Below, piece by piece: positions 34,950 through 47,890 of a stretch of 64,000 nucleotides of DNA. This DNA is from Anthonomus grandis grandis. Lineage: Eukaryota; Arthropoda; Insecta; Coleoptera; Curculionidae. The position numbers and the translations under genes are program-made. Position 1 is the first letter of the stretch. Each line of letters opens with the position of its first letter. The DNA lies in assembly GCF_022605725.1 (NCBI RefSeq), contig NC_065564.1, positions 11,200,698 through 11,264,697 on the forward strand. The letters run 5' to 3'. The notes under the pieces were generated by a model. That model saw only the letters and a program-made list of their open reading frames with translations, had not been told where the DNA came from and did no database searches.

Positions 34950-36960
34950 TGCCTCTGACGAAATGACAGCTGCACTGGCGGAAGTAAGCAATGGTGGGTG
35001 TACCAGTTGCAGTGGCTGCTCGAAACCACCATGTTTCACGTACAACCCTACTTCATAAGATGCAAGGAAAGTCTGAAATTGTTTGTACCATGGGGCCCTC
35101 AACAATACTTAGCAAGCATAAGGAATATTATTAAAAATTATTTAACCCTATTGGTTAAATGGATTATTGAACTATCTGAAAGACATTTTCCCGTTTCAAA
35201 AATGCAGCTTTTAGATTCAGTTCCAAAAATCATGAGTCATTCAGAACGGGCAAAATCGTTTACTAACAATAATCGTCCTAGCGACAAATGGTTTTTGCTA
35301 TTTTTGAGGAGATATCCGGAAATTTCACAAAGAATATCACAGAATTTGACAACATCCAGAGAAAGTGTAACTTCAGGACAAATTCGTAAATTGTTTTAGG
35401 AAATAAAGGAGTATCTAACGTCCCATGATCTCTATCAAGTAACTGATGACCCCAAAAGGGTATTCAATGCTGACGAAAGCGCGTTTTACCTCTCACCCAA
35501 AGGAGGAAAAGTGTTAGCAAAAAAAGGAGACAAAAACATTTATCGTGCAGCAGGAGATGATAAAGAAAACTAAACTGTACTGGTAACAGCTAATGCAGCT
35601 CGTAAATTGCACCGCCGATGATAGTTTTGGCCTATGAGCGAATTCCATGTGCCATAGCTTCAAGTGTACCTAAAGATTGGGCATTGGTTACATCCGAAAA
35701 TGGGTGAATGTGTTCAAGCAGTTTTTATGAATATATCACCAATATATTCAATCCATGGCTCATAAAAGAGGGGATTCAAAAACCTGTTCTCTTTTTTGTA
35801 GATGGCCATGTGTCCCATTTAACTCGCCATTTATCAACATTCTGCAGTGATATATCCCAATTCTACACACTTTCCTTCAGCATTGCAGACATTGCAGTAT
35901 TTAGGCCCCTTAAATTAGCCTACAGAAATGAGGTACAGAATTGGAGGATGGAGAACTTTGGCAATAGGCTTCAGAAGATGCACTTTGGAGGTGTGTTTAA
36001 AAAGGCGCTGGAACACATTAAACCAGAAACCATTCAAAATGGTTTTAAATCTTCAGGTTTATGCCCCTTTAATGTTTACAATGTACAGGATTGACCAAGA
36101 AAAGCTAATTACATTCAGGAACTCCTTAAACCAACATTCTTGGGATGGTCCAGTGGAAGATAAGCATTTATTCAAAATTTGGAAAAATTGGACACTAGAA
36201 ACATGTTCAGATGTTCAACATGCAGAAGTAACAAATGAAAAAGGGGCCATGGACTCGGTTGCAGATAATCGATTTAGCCATTCTCCCACTAATCTTGCTC
36301 CTGCTTCTGTTGCCGAAGATCTTTGCACTTCAACAAAAATAACTGATGATCAGCCGAGCACATCTTATAATAACAATCATGACCAGCAAATGGTCATGAT
36401 TGAGGGGTTTCAAATTCTCCTTTCAAACCCTTAATGCATCAAATGTTCCAACTCCTTTTAAGAAGGCGTTATTTTGGCCCGACCCAAAACCTCAAACAAA
36501 AAAAAGGAAAATGAGGGAAAAAATTCCATCTGTTGTCACCTCTAATGCATGGAGAAAGTATCATGCCAAACAACAAAACGAGAAAATAAAGAAAAAGAAA
36601 AAAGGAAATTTGAAAGGGAACAAAAACTTTTAAAGAAGAAAGAGAAGCCACAAGAAGAAAGTTCTGGTGAGGAAGAAGAATAAATAGAGAGTGGAACTAG
36701 TTCGGATGATATAGACCCCTTTGAAGATCCAAACAAATCTTTTTGCCAAGTTTCTAACGGAGACATTCAAATAGGAAATTGTATTTTAGTGAATTTTCTT
36801 GGTGGCAAAAGAAAGAGCACTACATACCGATATGTTTGTATTGTGCAGGAACTAGTTGACAATGATGACATTAGGGTAATATCAATGAAATCTTTGGGTG
36901 GAGACAAAAAAATGTTTGTGTGTGATGAAAATGATGTGTCATAATAATATATTAAAAAAA
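34950..36960 (+). pseudogene. Pogo/Tigger DDE_1 transposase (several breaks)
   Basis: The sequence starts with a psq-type helix-turn-helix (MPLT-like start near 34950; VPVAVAARNHHV near 34998 in one frame), then KWIIELSERHFPVSKMQLLD (35157-35216). The CENP-B-like part with FTNNNRPSDKWFLLFLRRYP (35261-35320) follows. The first catalytic Asp is in RVFNADESAFYLSPKGGKVL (35459-35518), the second in LFFVDGHVSHLT (35789-35824), the third in SIADIAVFRPLK (35879-35914). The C-terminal part has KALFWPDPKPQTKKRKMREK and a highly charged stretch (36470-36690). A stop near 35572 and frameshifts near 35050, 35620 and 36090 break it. All three catalytic Asp positions are still readable, which suggests moderate age. 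Confidence 0.75.
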
Positions 36961-37950
36961 TAGTGTTATTGGTGTGTTGCCTACCCCTGATTTATTATCT
37001 TCTGGTGAGCGAATTAAATATGAATTCAAATTACTCTTGGATGTTTTTGAAGCTTAAGTACTAAAACAAAATAATATATCAAGGTCAATGCATGTCATTG
37101 TATGCATGTGCATAGATGTTTGTATTTCATTATGTTTAAATGAAGCTTTTGTAGTATATTTCCAAAATATACAATATCACAGTACTTTTAACTGGTCTTT
37201 TATTAGTGACTACTATTGGCTGTCAATCATTGGTTTTTTTGGATATGATGATGTCAATAACAGGAATTTTGACAAAACTGATTTTTAATATTTTTTGCCA
37301 TTTATTTATATTTTTAAAGCTTTTCGTTGCATTAATTGCTTAAAGGAAACATTAAACTATATGTTGTAGCAAAATTTTACTGCAAAATGTTATATAAAAA
37401 ATATTTATCATGATTTTCATGAAATACCCCCCTTGTACTGTCAAAAATTAGTTATTTACCTTATTATACAAGGAGTTTGTTAAATATTTCAGTAAAACAA
37501 GGACTGAATTAAGAATCCAAATAAATCTGTAAATGCAGTAAATTTTATTTCTTTTTTTATTATCTTCAATTACTTTAGTTGAGCTAAAATAATTAAGCCC
37601 AAATCTAAAAATATTAAGAACATAAATTTAAATTACTTTAAATAATCTATGATCAATAAATACTAAATTGACTTGGAGTATAACACATTCTTTATAAATC
37701 TCTGAGGTATTGATTTAATATAGTTTTAAATTTGCTTTTGTAAATCTATATTTTTAATTTTTTTAAAATTAAATTACATCAGAAATAAGCTACCTAAAAA
37801 AATAATACCTAGCTGATAATTTTACAATTTTCGAAACTCCTTTTTTTAAACTAATGAAATGAACTAGGTACTGCTCTGTCAAAGCTACAGTATCTAAAAG
37901 AAAAATTCACACAAAATAACTTGTGGTTGGATATATACATAACAGCTAAG

Positions 37951-37951
<1 letters not shown>

Positions 37952-38023
<72 letters not shown>
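37952..38023. repeat. (TA)n microsatellite
   Basis: About 36 TA units. The matching array in unit 2 at 39199-39222 has about 12 units. Confidence 0.95.
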
Positions 38024-38030
<7 letters not shown>

Positions 38031-38059
38031 ATATATATATATATAATATAATATAATTA

Positions 38060-38097
38060 AATTCTATTTATATATATAGATATATATAAATAGAATT
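38060..38097. repeat. 38-bp near-perfect palindrome
   Basis: AATTCTATTTATATATAT and its complement meet around a 2-base centre. The same palindrome recurs at 39259-39296 in the second unit. Confidence 0.9.
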
Positions 38098-38420
38098 CAA
38101 GATTTCATTATTTAAAACTACATCTGTAATAAAAATTGTATGGTAACCGAACCTCTATTTAAAGTACAAAAATATAAGAATTATATATAAAGATACCATA
38201 CTTCTGTACCACAGTAGTTTTGTTTTGTATATTCTCACCTGGCCCTGTGTGACTATAAAAATGATGAAACTATGCTGACAAAAAGACGGATAGAACCGAG
38301 CCAGTTTTAAACCTTTTTTCCAGAATTACTTTGATATCAGGGTATAGTTAAACCAGACCAAAATGAAAAAGCAAAAACATTTTATTTAAGTTTTTGTAGT
38401 AGTCAAAGTTGTAGTAGTTA

Positions 38421-39198
38421 ATATCACAGTACTTTTAACTGGTCTTTTATTAGTGACTACTATTGGCTGTCAATCATTGGTTTTTTTGGATATGATGATG
38501 TCAATAACAGGAATTTTGACAAAACTGATTTTTAATATTTTTTGCCATTTATTTATATTTTTAAAGCTTTTCGTTGCATTAATTGCTTAAAGGAAACATT
38601 AAACTATATGTTGTAGCAAAATTTTACTGCAAAATGTTATATAAAAAATATTTATCATGATTTTCATGAAATACCCCCCTTGTACTGTCAAAAATTAGTT
38701 ATTTACCTTATTATACAAGGAGTTTGTTAAATATTTCAGTAAAACAAGGACTGAATTAAGAATCCAAATAAATCTGTAAATGCAGTAAATTTTATTTCTT
38801 TTTTTATTATCTTCAATTACTTTAGTTGAGCTAAAATAATTAAGCCCAAATCTAAAAATATTAAGAACATAAATTTAAATTACTTTAAATAATCTATGAT
38901 CAATAAATACTAAATTGACTTGGAGTATAACACATTCTTTATAAATCTCTGAGGTATTGATTTAATATAGTTTTAAATTTGCTTTTGTAAATCTATATTT
39001 TTAATTTTTTTAAAATTAAATTACATCAGAAATAAGCTACCTAAAAAAATAATACCTAGCTGATAATTTTACAATTTTCGAAACTCCTTTTTTTAAACTA
39101 ATGAAATGAACTAGGTACTGCTCTGTCAAAGCTACAGTATCTAAAAGAAAAATTCACACAAAATAACTTGTGGTTGGATATATACATAACAGCTAAGC

Positions 39199-39229
<31 letters not shown>

Positions 39230-39603
39230 ATATATATATATATAATATAATATAATTAAATTCTATTTATATATATAGATATATATAAATAGAATTCAAG
39301 ATTTCATTATTTAAAACTACATCTGTAATAAAAATTGTATGGTAACCGAACCTCTATTTAAAGTACAAAAATATAAGAATTATATATAAAGATACCATAC
39401 TTCTGTACCACAGTAGTTTTGTTTTGTATATTCTCACCTGGCCCTGTGTGACTATAAAAATGATGAAACTATGCTGACAAAAAGACGGATAGAACCGAGC
39501 CAGTTTTAAACCTTTTTTCCAGAATTACTTTGATATCAGGGTATAGTTAAACCAGACCAAAATGAAAAAGCAAAAACATTTTATTTAAGTTTTTGTAGTA
39601 GTC
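38421..39603. repeat. Tandem duplication, unit 2
   Basis: Direct copy of 37174-38404, separated from it by 16 bases. It contains a second copy of the pogo right end near 38448-38515 and a shorter TA array. No coding capacity. Confidence 0.95.
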
Positions 39604-40209
39604 AGTGACAGCCCATATATAAATTTGAAATACAACTAAATATAATCTGAAGATATTTTATATTAATATTTTTTTTATTTTTCAAGGTGTTTTTACAATT
39701 ATTATTTTAAATTAATAGATTAATTATCAGTGGCGAAGCCTCAACTTTTTTTTCGGGTAGACAAACAATAAAAATCGTTAATTAGAAACAAAAGTGTATT
39801 CAATATTATTCACTTTAATGAAATAGAGAATGAAAGCGCATAAAATATTAACTCAAAGAGAAAAATTATGTAGTGATATAAAAAAGAAAAAAATAATTAC
39901 TACTACCATAAAAAGATAGATAGCTAAAATAAATACTTACAAAAAAACACAACTAAAATACAATTGCCAATATCGAACACTGGTTCATAAATAACCACTA
40001 AAATATCCACTAAAAAACCTTTTCTATACACCCAAAAATAAAAATAGTAAAAATACCACTAATTATTAAATTACTATAGCACGCGCCCGGACCAAATGCC
40101 AAATGCAGATTTATCAAAACAAAACAAATCTGAAGATGTATTAGGGCCGGCCGACCAAATCAAGCCTGTCCATAAACAATAACCCTGAACAGCATAATAA
40201 AATTGCTGG

Positions 40210-43200
40210 CAGTGTTGCCGCAGCGGAATTTTATAATGTACTGATTTTTTTTTAAATGTACTGAATTCAGGACAAAATGTACTTAATTGAAAAATAAACT
40301 AAAAACATGGTTAAATAATCTGTTAAAAATGCCTTAAAACTTAAACAGTAAAAAAAAAACACATTTATTTTCATTTTTAATTAAAAATTTCATTTTCATT
40401 CATTTTTAATTAAAAAAAGTACCTATTTCCCTTTATAGATTCTTTGCTAAATAAGAGCGCCTCTACAGTTTTTGTTTCTAGTTTGTTTCTATATTTAGTT
40501 TTAATTATACTTAACATTAACAACACTCTTTCACTAGTAGAGCTTCCATTGGGTAAGCTGACAATTGCTTTGAACAAAACTATTAAATTAGGAAATACGA
40601 ATTCCCCAGTGTAATTTTAAAATTTTTCTATATGCAAGCAAAATGACCTCCTCATTATTATTAATTTACTCATTAATTTTATATTCATTTAAAAGGGGCC
40701 ATTCTAGGTTTAGGTCTTCAAGGGGTTCTTTTTTAATTATGTTGGGAAACTCTGCTGCTAAACGTTTGATATTTGGTTAAGAATTTTGTTAGAAAAATCT
40801 ACCCTTGTTCTTATTTCATAACACAAGTTAATATAAAAATTAAGACAGTTAAGACGAATTTGATGTATTTCAATTTTTGATAGATTTGTGTTTTTTTCCA
40901 AGGTAAGTTCAAATCCTGCACCATAGTAAATATGTTCAATATTTCTCAAATAATCTGGGTTTTTTGGATTTATACGGGATATATCAAGACTATCAACAAT
41001 TTCGTTCTTAATGTAAAATTTAAAAATCATCTTATAATTAGCAGTTATTGTAGGGATCCATGTATTTCTCTATTCGTATCCATGTATCTCTCATTCGTCA
41101 TTCTAGGACGTTCACTTTGGAATTCCAAATTCATTTTACATACTATTTTTAGAATATGCGATAAAAAATAAAAATATAGTTTAATTTCTTTATTGTTTAG
41201 TTCGGTTAAAATTTCGTTTGCTCCGTATATATCTTCAAGTAATTCACTTTGAAAATATAAAATTAAAGCATCCTATTGCTCCAAAATACGCTTCACAGCT
41301 GCTTCTAAAGATAACCACCTCGTTTGAGCAGGGCGCAATAATTTATGTGGGTCTGCCTGCCTACAAACCACTGAAATTCTTTGAAGTCATGTTGCCTTTT
41401 AGCACTGTATGCAAAATAATTATAAACTCTTCTGGCAAAATCCGCTACATGATTTGGTAAAAATGCCCAGATCTTAGAAGCGCATAGATATAATGAATGT
41501 GATAAACAACCCATAACAAAAATATTTGGTATTATTTCAAGAAATTTTGCTTTTACTCCATTAAGGTGGCCCATCATGACTGAAGCATTATCTGAAGCGA
41601 ATCCGATTATATTTTTTATTGGAATTTCATGTTTTGTAATATTTAAAATTACTGCATTAAATATTGTTCCGGCATTAGCTTGCTCTTATTCTATTAAACC
41701 AAAAAAAGAATCTACTTTTTTTTTTTCTTTTTCATAAAAATACCTAACAATAATTACTTAGCATTTTTTGTTGAAACATCTGTAGTTTCATCGATAATGA
41801 TGCTAAAGAAAGATTGTTTTAAAGTATTAGCATCAGACATTTCAGCAAATGGTCCTAATTTCTCAATTACTAAGTTGCTTTCGTTGCTTTACTACCCGTT
41901 GCTTTCGTACGGGACCATTGAATTGATTTTATTATATTTTTTCTGGCAGAGGCAAGGAACTGCAAAGGGAGATGCTCAAAAATTTTAAATGGCAAATTAT
42001 GTTCTACAGCAAGAGTGCATAATTTCAATTCTGCTACCTTAACTTGATCCTGGGCTATTTTGTTAGGGATATTAAGTAATGTTTCATCAATGCATTTTGT
42101 GCCTTGGGTACTCTTCAGAACCTTTTTATGGGTCTCTGAAGATTCGTGACGTTTCAGATGTTTTTTGTCACCTACCAGGGATTTCTGGCATGATATGCAG
42201 AAGGACTTTTCAGACATTTGTATAAGCCATTTAAAATCCTGAAAAGAAAGTATTAAAAAGCCATACTATCAATTAAACTTACTTACCATTTGCCAATTTT
42301 CACGAAACTTTACATCATATAATTTTCGCTTTTTGGCAGGCGTTTCATGTCTCTCGCTTTTGGAATGATCACTATATCAACTATTTGTTAAGAAATAGCT
42401 TGAGATCCACTGTACAAAGGTGGTGTTGAAGTAGATGGTTGCGAAATATCTGGAACTGGACTAAATGGCTAAGACAAACCTGAAGTAGACGGCTGAGAAG
42501 ACTCTGATGTGCTATTATTAGGAGGGGGGCTTTCGAATAACAAATCTAAATGCAAATTAAATTAAAAAGCTGCATGGTAACTCTACCTGACTAACTGTAC
42601 CCTTAATACAAAAAATTTAGCTTTCTTATTGTAATTTTTACCTTTATTCTTTAAATATTAAATGTAAAAACAAATAAATTAAAAGACTGGAAAGCTATTC
42701 TCAAATTACAAAATAGCTAAAGCCTTTTTAAGAAGTAATTTTTGCCTCTTTAGTTACTTACTTGTCCATTTTATTTAAATATAAAACCACTATACCAACT
42801 TTAATAACAAGTATTTTTTTCATAAATCAAGTTCTTTCTTGGTAAAAAAACTCTTACTTCGTAATTATTCGTGGCGCTTATGCATAATCTATAACAGAAA
42901 ACAGGGGAATACCCGGTGAAAATGTAAGGTAAATTTTGTGAAATCGTCAAAACGTGGCATATTACAGTTTCCATTACATCAAACAGCAAAAATTGTAGCC
43001 TTGAGACTTTGATGATAGATATGATAGATGGCATTGATCGCACATCGGCACATAGTGTATCCTATAGTTATTCAATTATGAGATCTTCAAAAAATCTAAA
43101 ATAAACTTTAAGTTAAATTAGGTATTTATTTATGTTTTATTCACTTAAAGAAAAGCATATTTAAACATATGCGGTATTTTGTATTTTGTACCGAATTTTT

Positions 43201-43269
43201 GTAAAAAAGAAAAAGTTGTACCGAAGTACTGAAAGCAACCATTACAATTGTACCGAAACGGCAACACTG
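40210..43269 (-). mobile_element. hAT transposon with target duplication
   Basis: The ends are CAGTGTTGCCG at 40210 and its complement at 43259-43269. The flanking octamers are ATTGCTGG (40202-40209) and ATAGCTGG (43270-43277), equal at seven of eight positions, as expected for a hAT insertion. The element is 3,060 bp and carries one transposase gene on the minus strand. Inside the left end, TGTACTGA-type repeats match TGTACCGA-type repeats inside the right end. Confidence 0.88.
40430..42545 (-). pseudogene. hAT transposase (two exons, broken)
   Basis: Exon 1 (from about 42545 down to 42287) encodes a Ser/Pro-rich leader (SESSQPSTSGLS) and KKRKLYDVKFRENWQM. A 48-bp intron (42286-42239, GTAAGT to TTTCAG) follows. 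Exon 2 begins DFKWLIQMSEKSFCISCQKS with a BED/C2H2-like zinc motif (Cys-x2-Cys and His-x5-His in CISC...KRHESSETH). Then come FFSIIIDETTD near 41815-41780, MMGHLNGVKAKFLEIIPNIF (41577-41518) and CLSHSLYLCAS, typical of hAT catalytic and insertion domains. The C-terminal dimerisation block VSLPNGSSTSERVLLMLSII lies near 40560-40500. The frame shifts several times, so the copy is inactive, but the domain order is complete. Confidence 0.75.
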
Positions 43270-43410
43270 ATAGCTGGTCGGCTTTGATAGACAAAAGATC
43301 GAATGTCTTTCCTGAGAGTAAATTTCGCAGACGTAATAGCGTTGATTGAATAATAGGAAGATAAGATACGCAACTATATGGACTAAATCTTGCCCGCAAA
43401 AGTGTCCAGC

Positions 43411-43500
43411 GGAGAGATGGCGCACTGGTTAGAGTGCCTGAAAATAATTTTACCAGCTGTTTATCACATTTTAACCAAAGAGCGGTTCGAGTTTCTTATC
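43411..43500 (+). other. tRNA-derived SINE head candidate
   Basis: GATGGCGCACTGGTTAGAGTGC (about 43419-43440) looks like a tRNA A box with its D-arm context, and GGTTCGAGTTTC (about 43482) looks like a B box. The spacing of about 60 bases is a little long for a tRNA but fits a SINE head or a tRNA with a long variable arm. No complete cloverleaf is folded by eye, so it is not called a tRNA gene. Confidence 0.4.
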
Positions 43501-43639
43501 GAGGAGTTTTTGCGTGGTTAATTTTTTTTTTCGAATTTAAAATTGAGACAATGGTAAGTTTAAGTAAAGTGAGTGGGCTTGTCGTGGATGCAATCATAAA
43601 AGAAAAAATAAAAACAATGTATTAAGTTTCTTTAAATTT

Positions 43640-45670
43640 CCAATTTTGAAACCAGTGATACTTAATCAATTGTTAGAAAATATTGGAAATCCTGAAACAT
43701 ACCTCATGGACGAAATGCTATTAAAAAATAGAGTTGTTTGTGAGAAACATTTTGATAAAAAATATATCGTTAATGGTAATAAAGGAAAAATACTTTTGAA
43801 ATCAGCTGTACATGGAAAGGTATGAAAAGTTATATTTTTTTTATTTAATATATTTATGCCGGGCTTATATTAAAACTTATTCTTATTTTATAATTTTTAA
43901 CTCATAAAATAAAGGTAATTTAACTAAATAAACACGTTTATGCATAATGTAGAAGCCAATTGTTTTATAATTTTTATGTTCAATTTGTCTGTTATTGGAA
44001 AATCAAAACACTAAAGCAGAAGTGATTTAGGCATTATTAGCTGTAAGCATTATCAATAAAGTTTACACTATGTATTAATGCAATTTGTATAAACCTGACA
44101 TTAATCTTTGTTCCTTAAACTTAAATATTATCATCTATTAATTTAAATTTTAGAACCAGGTGCTAATTTATTGCCTACTAACTCAAATAGCAGCCCTAAC
44201 CGTTTGGAAATTTCGATTTGGAACGTGCCATCTGAAATTCGGCCATATGGTAAGTAATATTTATATTTATTTTAACTTAGCTTTTTATTTTCATTCTATA
44301 TTATATTTAGAATCGATCACAAAATTACATAACTATAATTTAAACCACAAAACCTTAAAATTTTATTTTAAAACCTAATTATATATTTTTCTTAATTTTT
44401 GGAGTATGAAGAGGATGTTTAGCGCACAATGCATCTTGTAATAAATCACTATTTTTAAAGTGAATGACAACAAATTATTTAAATAAGCAGGAAACGTTAT
44501 ATAAAAAAAAACTAGGGAATAGCCATATATTCTACCTATGTTTTTATAAAATAAAATCACAAATTAATATCTGTTTTGTTTTTTAGCATACGATATCAAG
44601 ACATATTTCAGAAAAAGAAGCCCAGTAGTCGACGATGATGCCAATAAGAATGGATAAGAATGACGATATAAATTTATTCAATTATAGTCAAAAGCGGTTA
44701 TGCACTGAATCCGTAAGGAAAAGAAAATGTGAAATAAGAAGTCCAACAAGACAAGAAAGAGAACTTGAGTAAAATAACAACCCCGTCAACAATCTGCGTA
44801 AAATTAATTTAACATTAGATATAAGATAAATTAAAGCTAAAAAGAGGCAAAATTTTCGAAAAAAATCATAGATAAAAGTCTTTTAGATAATATATTTAAA
44901 AATAAAAGTCCTAGTTTAAAAACGTTTATTAATATGCAGCTACCAACACGAAAAAGGAACTTGTGGAAAATAAGGGAAAAACATTTAGCTCTTTCCATTT
45001 ATTATAAATCTCCTAGCTGCTATACAGTTTTAAAGAATAATTTACTGTCTTCCCTTCCGTCAGTGTGCACCATTCAGTTATTATTGAAAGTAAATAAATT
45101 AAAAGCAGGTCTCGAGAATGCACTAACAAAAAAAGTTTTTATAAAAGTAAAGACAATGAGTAAAACATACGTATTATTTGATGAAATTGTATTAAAAGCT
45201 AAATTAGACTATAATAAATTTCAAAAAATGAGAGTAAAATATGCTGTTTAAATTTTTTTCCATTCCATTGCTGCAGCTATAAGGTCAGCAGCCCAATTAA
45301 ATACTTTTGATAGTATTACTGCGCGACATACCGCAGATTTTTTAGAAAATATTAATGGCATTTTCGATGCGTTAAATAGTAAAATTTTATTTAATGCAAA
45401 TCCAAATAGGCGTCCTCTATCGAATGAAAAACCTATTTCATTAAATAATTTAAAACATGGACTGGACTATTTTAAGACGATCGAAGTGTTTGAAGAAGAT
45501 GGAAAAAAAGTTTAAAAAAAAATGTGAAAAAAATGGGGAATTTTTGATACAGGAATCTAACCTTAACGATGCAAAAGAAATATTTTGGTTAATAAAGATT
45601 ATGCCGGACTTATCAAATGAATTTTTAAAATTAACGCATATATTAATGGGAAAATTTAATTCTTTATAAA
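43640..45670 (+). pseudogene. P/THAP9-like transposase, copy A (broken)
   Basis: The THAP-like start reads FFKFPILKPVILNQLLENIG and KNRVVCEKHFDKKYI (43632-43770), matching the FP and C-x-HF parts of the zinc-binding THAP fold. A short exon (44154-44250, TTTTAG to GTAAGT) follows. The core region reads LAISIYYKSPSCYTVLKNNL (44985-45045) and LPSVCTIQLLLKVNKLKAGL (45055-45113). Then comes a degraded ...FDEIVLKAKLDYNK (45177-45220) with the first catalytic Asp. The C-terminal part has TADFLENINGIFDALNSKIL (45332-45390), as in P-element transposases. Frameshifts and stops are frequent and the middle part is deleted. Confidence 0.65.
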
Positions 45671-46495
45671 TTGTTGTTAAACCAGATGTATAATAACGTT
45701 TTTAGCTTAGGTCCAGAACATATTGAAAAACTCTAAAAAAATTAAAATTTTAATAAAAATAATGCAAATATATAAAAAAAAATGGGAGTCTGAGAAATGT
45801 AAATCTAATGCAAATGATATTAAAGATTTTTCCAAAAAAAATGCACAGAAAAATTAGAATTTTATCAAACCTATAATTTGATTTTTTAAACTGAACTCAC
45901 AAGGCTCTTTTGAAGTTTCAAATTTTATTTTTATCATTTAAATTAAATACAGAATAAAGGGTAATAATATTACATTTCCTTTAGATCTCTGTTTCTAATT
46001 TGCAATAGAATTGCAACAAAAACGATAAATACTTTTACGTTTTTGTTAAAAACTTTTTTTAATAACATTTATCTTTAAGTAATTAGAGTAAAATGTCTTT
46101 CTGATGTTATTATCTTTATGTGAATAAAAATATGCGTTGCTTCAAAATGCTATTGGTGTTTTAATTATTAAGTATAATTTTGTTTTTCTATTTTAAATCA
46201 GAGTACATCTGTATTATAAATTTGATTGTTATAAGTATTTATATTAATTATATTAATACTATTACGTTTTTATTATAACTATAAATACATATCAGAATAG
46301 ACCATCGCGAAAACTCCAGTTACAAAATAAATTTCTGGTAAACGGTAGAATATAAAAAGCGACGCGACCGATTTTAAGGCGCGCTGCGAGATGGCACCAC
46401 AAGCCAATGGTTGAGACGTAAGGGGACGGAAAAATAAGGTGGCACGATTCTTAGCATGGGGATAGCGCATCTTCCCATATTCTCAATCAACGGTA

Positions 46496-47099
46496 ATATT
46501 CTCATCAACGGTAATAGGCTGAATACACAGAACACAAATAGGAAACTAGAAAAAAAACATAAATAGGGATTTGCGCCACGGGAAAGGTTCGGATCGCGTC
46601 CACTTTGGCGCTAGTAACACTGTCCCATTTTATTTTCTGTTTTCTATTTTGACTCACAGATGGCAGCACTATATGCAAAAAAGTGTGTATATAAATTATT
46701 ATTCGTGAAATCACAGAAACGTACATATGCAAAAAAGTGTGCTTACCTTACTTTTCGTTTCCTGGTAGTTGGCTGGGAATTACAGAAAACATTTAGAATT
46801 CATATTTTTGTGCGAGTTTATGATATTTATCCGCATAATAGATTTTCTTTTTATGTGAATAGTCATTAGTTTCTTATTATATAGGTACTGTTGTGACAAT
46901 TTGTGTTGTGTTTTATTATTAAAAAAACAAACTAACAGGACATTATAGAATAGATTATAGTGCTGTAACCTGTGGTAAATTTCCAGATTAGGGTTGCAAT
47001 TTACAAAACTATTATTATTTGTCTAATAAAGACCTAGTTTTCAGGTAAGATTCTATATACTCTCTTTTATTTTAATATTAAGGTTTTAAAATTTTAGTT
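46496..47099. other. Spacer between the two THAP-like pieces
   Basis: TCATCAACGGTAATA near 46500 repeats the end of copy A. ATGCAAAAAAGTGTG occurs twice (46674 and 46727). The stretch 46691-46726 is repeated exactly at 47916-47951. No gene is recognised; an open frame of 69 codons near 46660-46869 is composed of these repeats. Confidence 0.4.
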
Positions 47100-47890
47100 T
47101 CTCTATAAATAATCATGTTTTCTACTGCTCCACAGTCACACCCAAAAAAATATTGTGTAGCTGTGTGAATCAGGATAGTACGAGGCATAGATTTCCAATA
47201 ATTATCAGCTAAAGTTTTTTTTAGCACTTCTTACCAAAAAATTATTAGACCTTCATATATAATAAATTTTATTTTAAAGGTTCCGTCGATGGGTCCATAT
47301 GTTCTAAAGTTACTAATCTTTTAGAACCTATCAGCCAAACTAATGTGGTAGAAAATATCTTAGAGGTACCTATGGAAATAGCTGATGAGAAATCCTCATA
47401 TGCTTTAAATCAAAAAGATATTGTACCTAATGCCTCAAGGAAAAAGGAATCTGCTAAGAAACGTGAGTATACTTACATATGTATACATTTATTATATCTA
47501 TTTTATATAAATCATTTATTATTATTATATTTATTTATTTTTTTCTCCTCACTAGTTCTTATTCGTTTTTTTATTGCCAATTTTATTGATATTCCTTTAA
47601 ACAAATGCATTATTTGAATATTTAAAAAATATGTTTTTAGGTCTTGAAAAAAGAAGGTTTTCATTAAAAAGTTTCATCAGTCTTCGTTCCATTGAGTTGA
47701 TACCAAAGGCCAAAAAATTATATACCAAATTGACATCTTGAAGGAGTGAAATATATGGAATGGAAAAAAAAATTAAATCTTACAAAGAGAGAATAGGTAT
47801 TGCCGAAAAATATGTCAATTCCACAGATTTTAAAAACCTCTTAAAACATATTAATAGTCCTACTTACAAGTTCATTATAAAATTATGTAT
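47100..47890 (+). pseudogene. P/THAP-like protein, copy B (N-terminal half)
   Basis: Near 47150 one frame gives CSCVNQDSTRHRFPI, the first zinc ligands and the FP motif of a THAP domain. The exon that follows (about 47280-47463, to a GTGAGT) has NVVENILEVPMEIADEKSSY. After an intron the reading at about 47640-47880 gives LIPKAKKLYTKLTS, then IKSYKERIGIAEKYVNSTDF, the coiled-coil region downstream of THAP in this family. The transposase core is missing. Direct repeats of 36 bp bound the area (46691 and 47916). Confidence 0.5.

Larger units (their letters stand above)
34372..37266 (+). mobile_element. Pogo/Tigger-type DNA transposon
   Basis: The left end begins CCAGTTATTGACATTTCACC and the right end reads, on the other strand, CCTGTTATTGACATCATC, with an inner CCAAT-ATTGACA block shared by both. 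The element is about 2.9 kb and carries a DDE_1-type transposase gene (34950-36960). Part of its right side is included in a tandem duplication, so a second right end lies near 38515. Confidence 0.65.
37174..38404. repeat. Tandem duplication, unit 1
   Basis: Unit 1 of a direct duplication. It starts within the right part of the pogo element (ATATCACAGTACTTTTAACT) and ends TTTTTGTAGTAGTC. It agrees almost base for base with 38421-39603. The main difference is the AT microsatellite at 37952-38023 (about 72 bp here, about 24 bp in unit 2). Confidence 0.95.
43342..46495 (+). mobile_element. P-element/THAP-like transposon, copy A
   Basis: The left boundary is proposed at GTTGATTGAATAATAGGAAG (43342) and the right at the complement of GTTGATTGAGAATATGGGAA (about 46475-46495). 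GTAATA occurs just outside both ends. The element holds a THAP-type transposase gene. The same terminal sequence appears in the small foldback element at 48250-48423, which supports it as the family terminus. Confidence 0.55.

Noticed and set aside
46279..46470. Minus-strand open frame of 63 codons as a small gene
   Set aside because: It overlaps the proposed right end of P-like copy A and has no family features.
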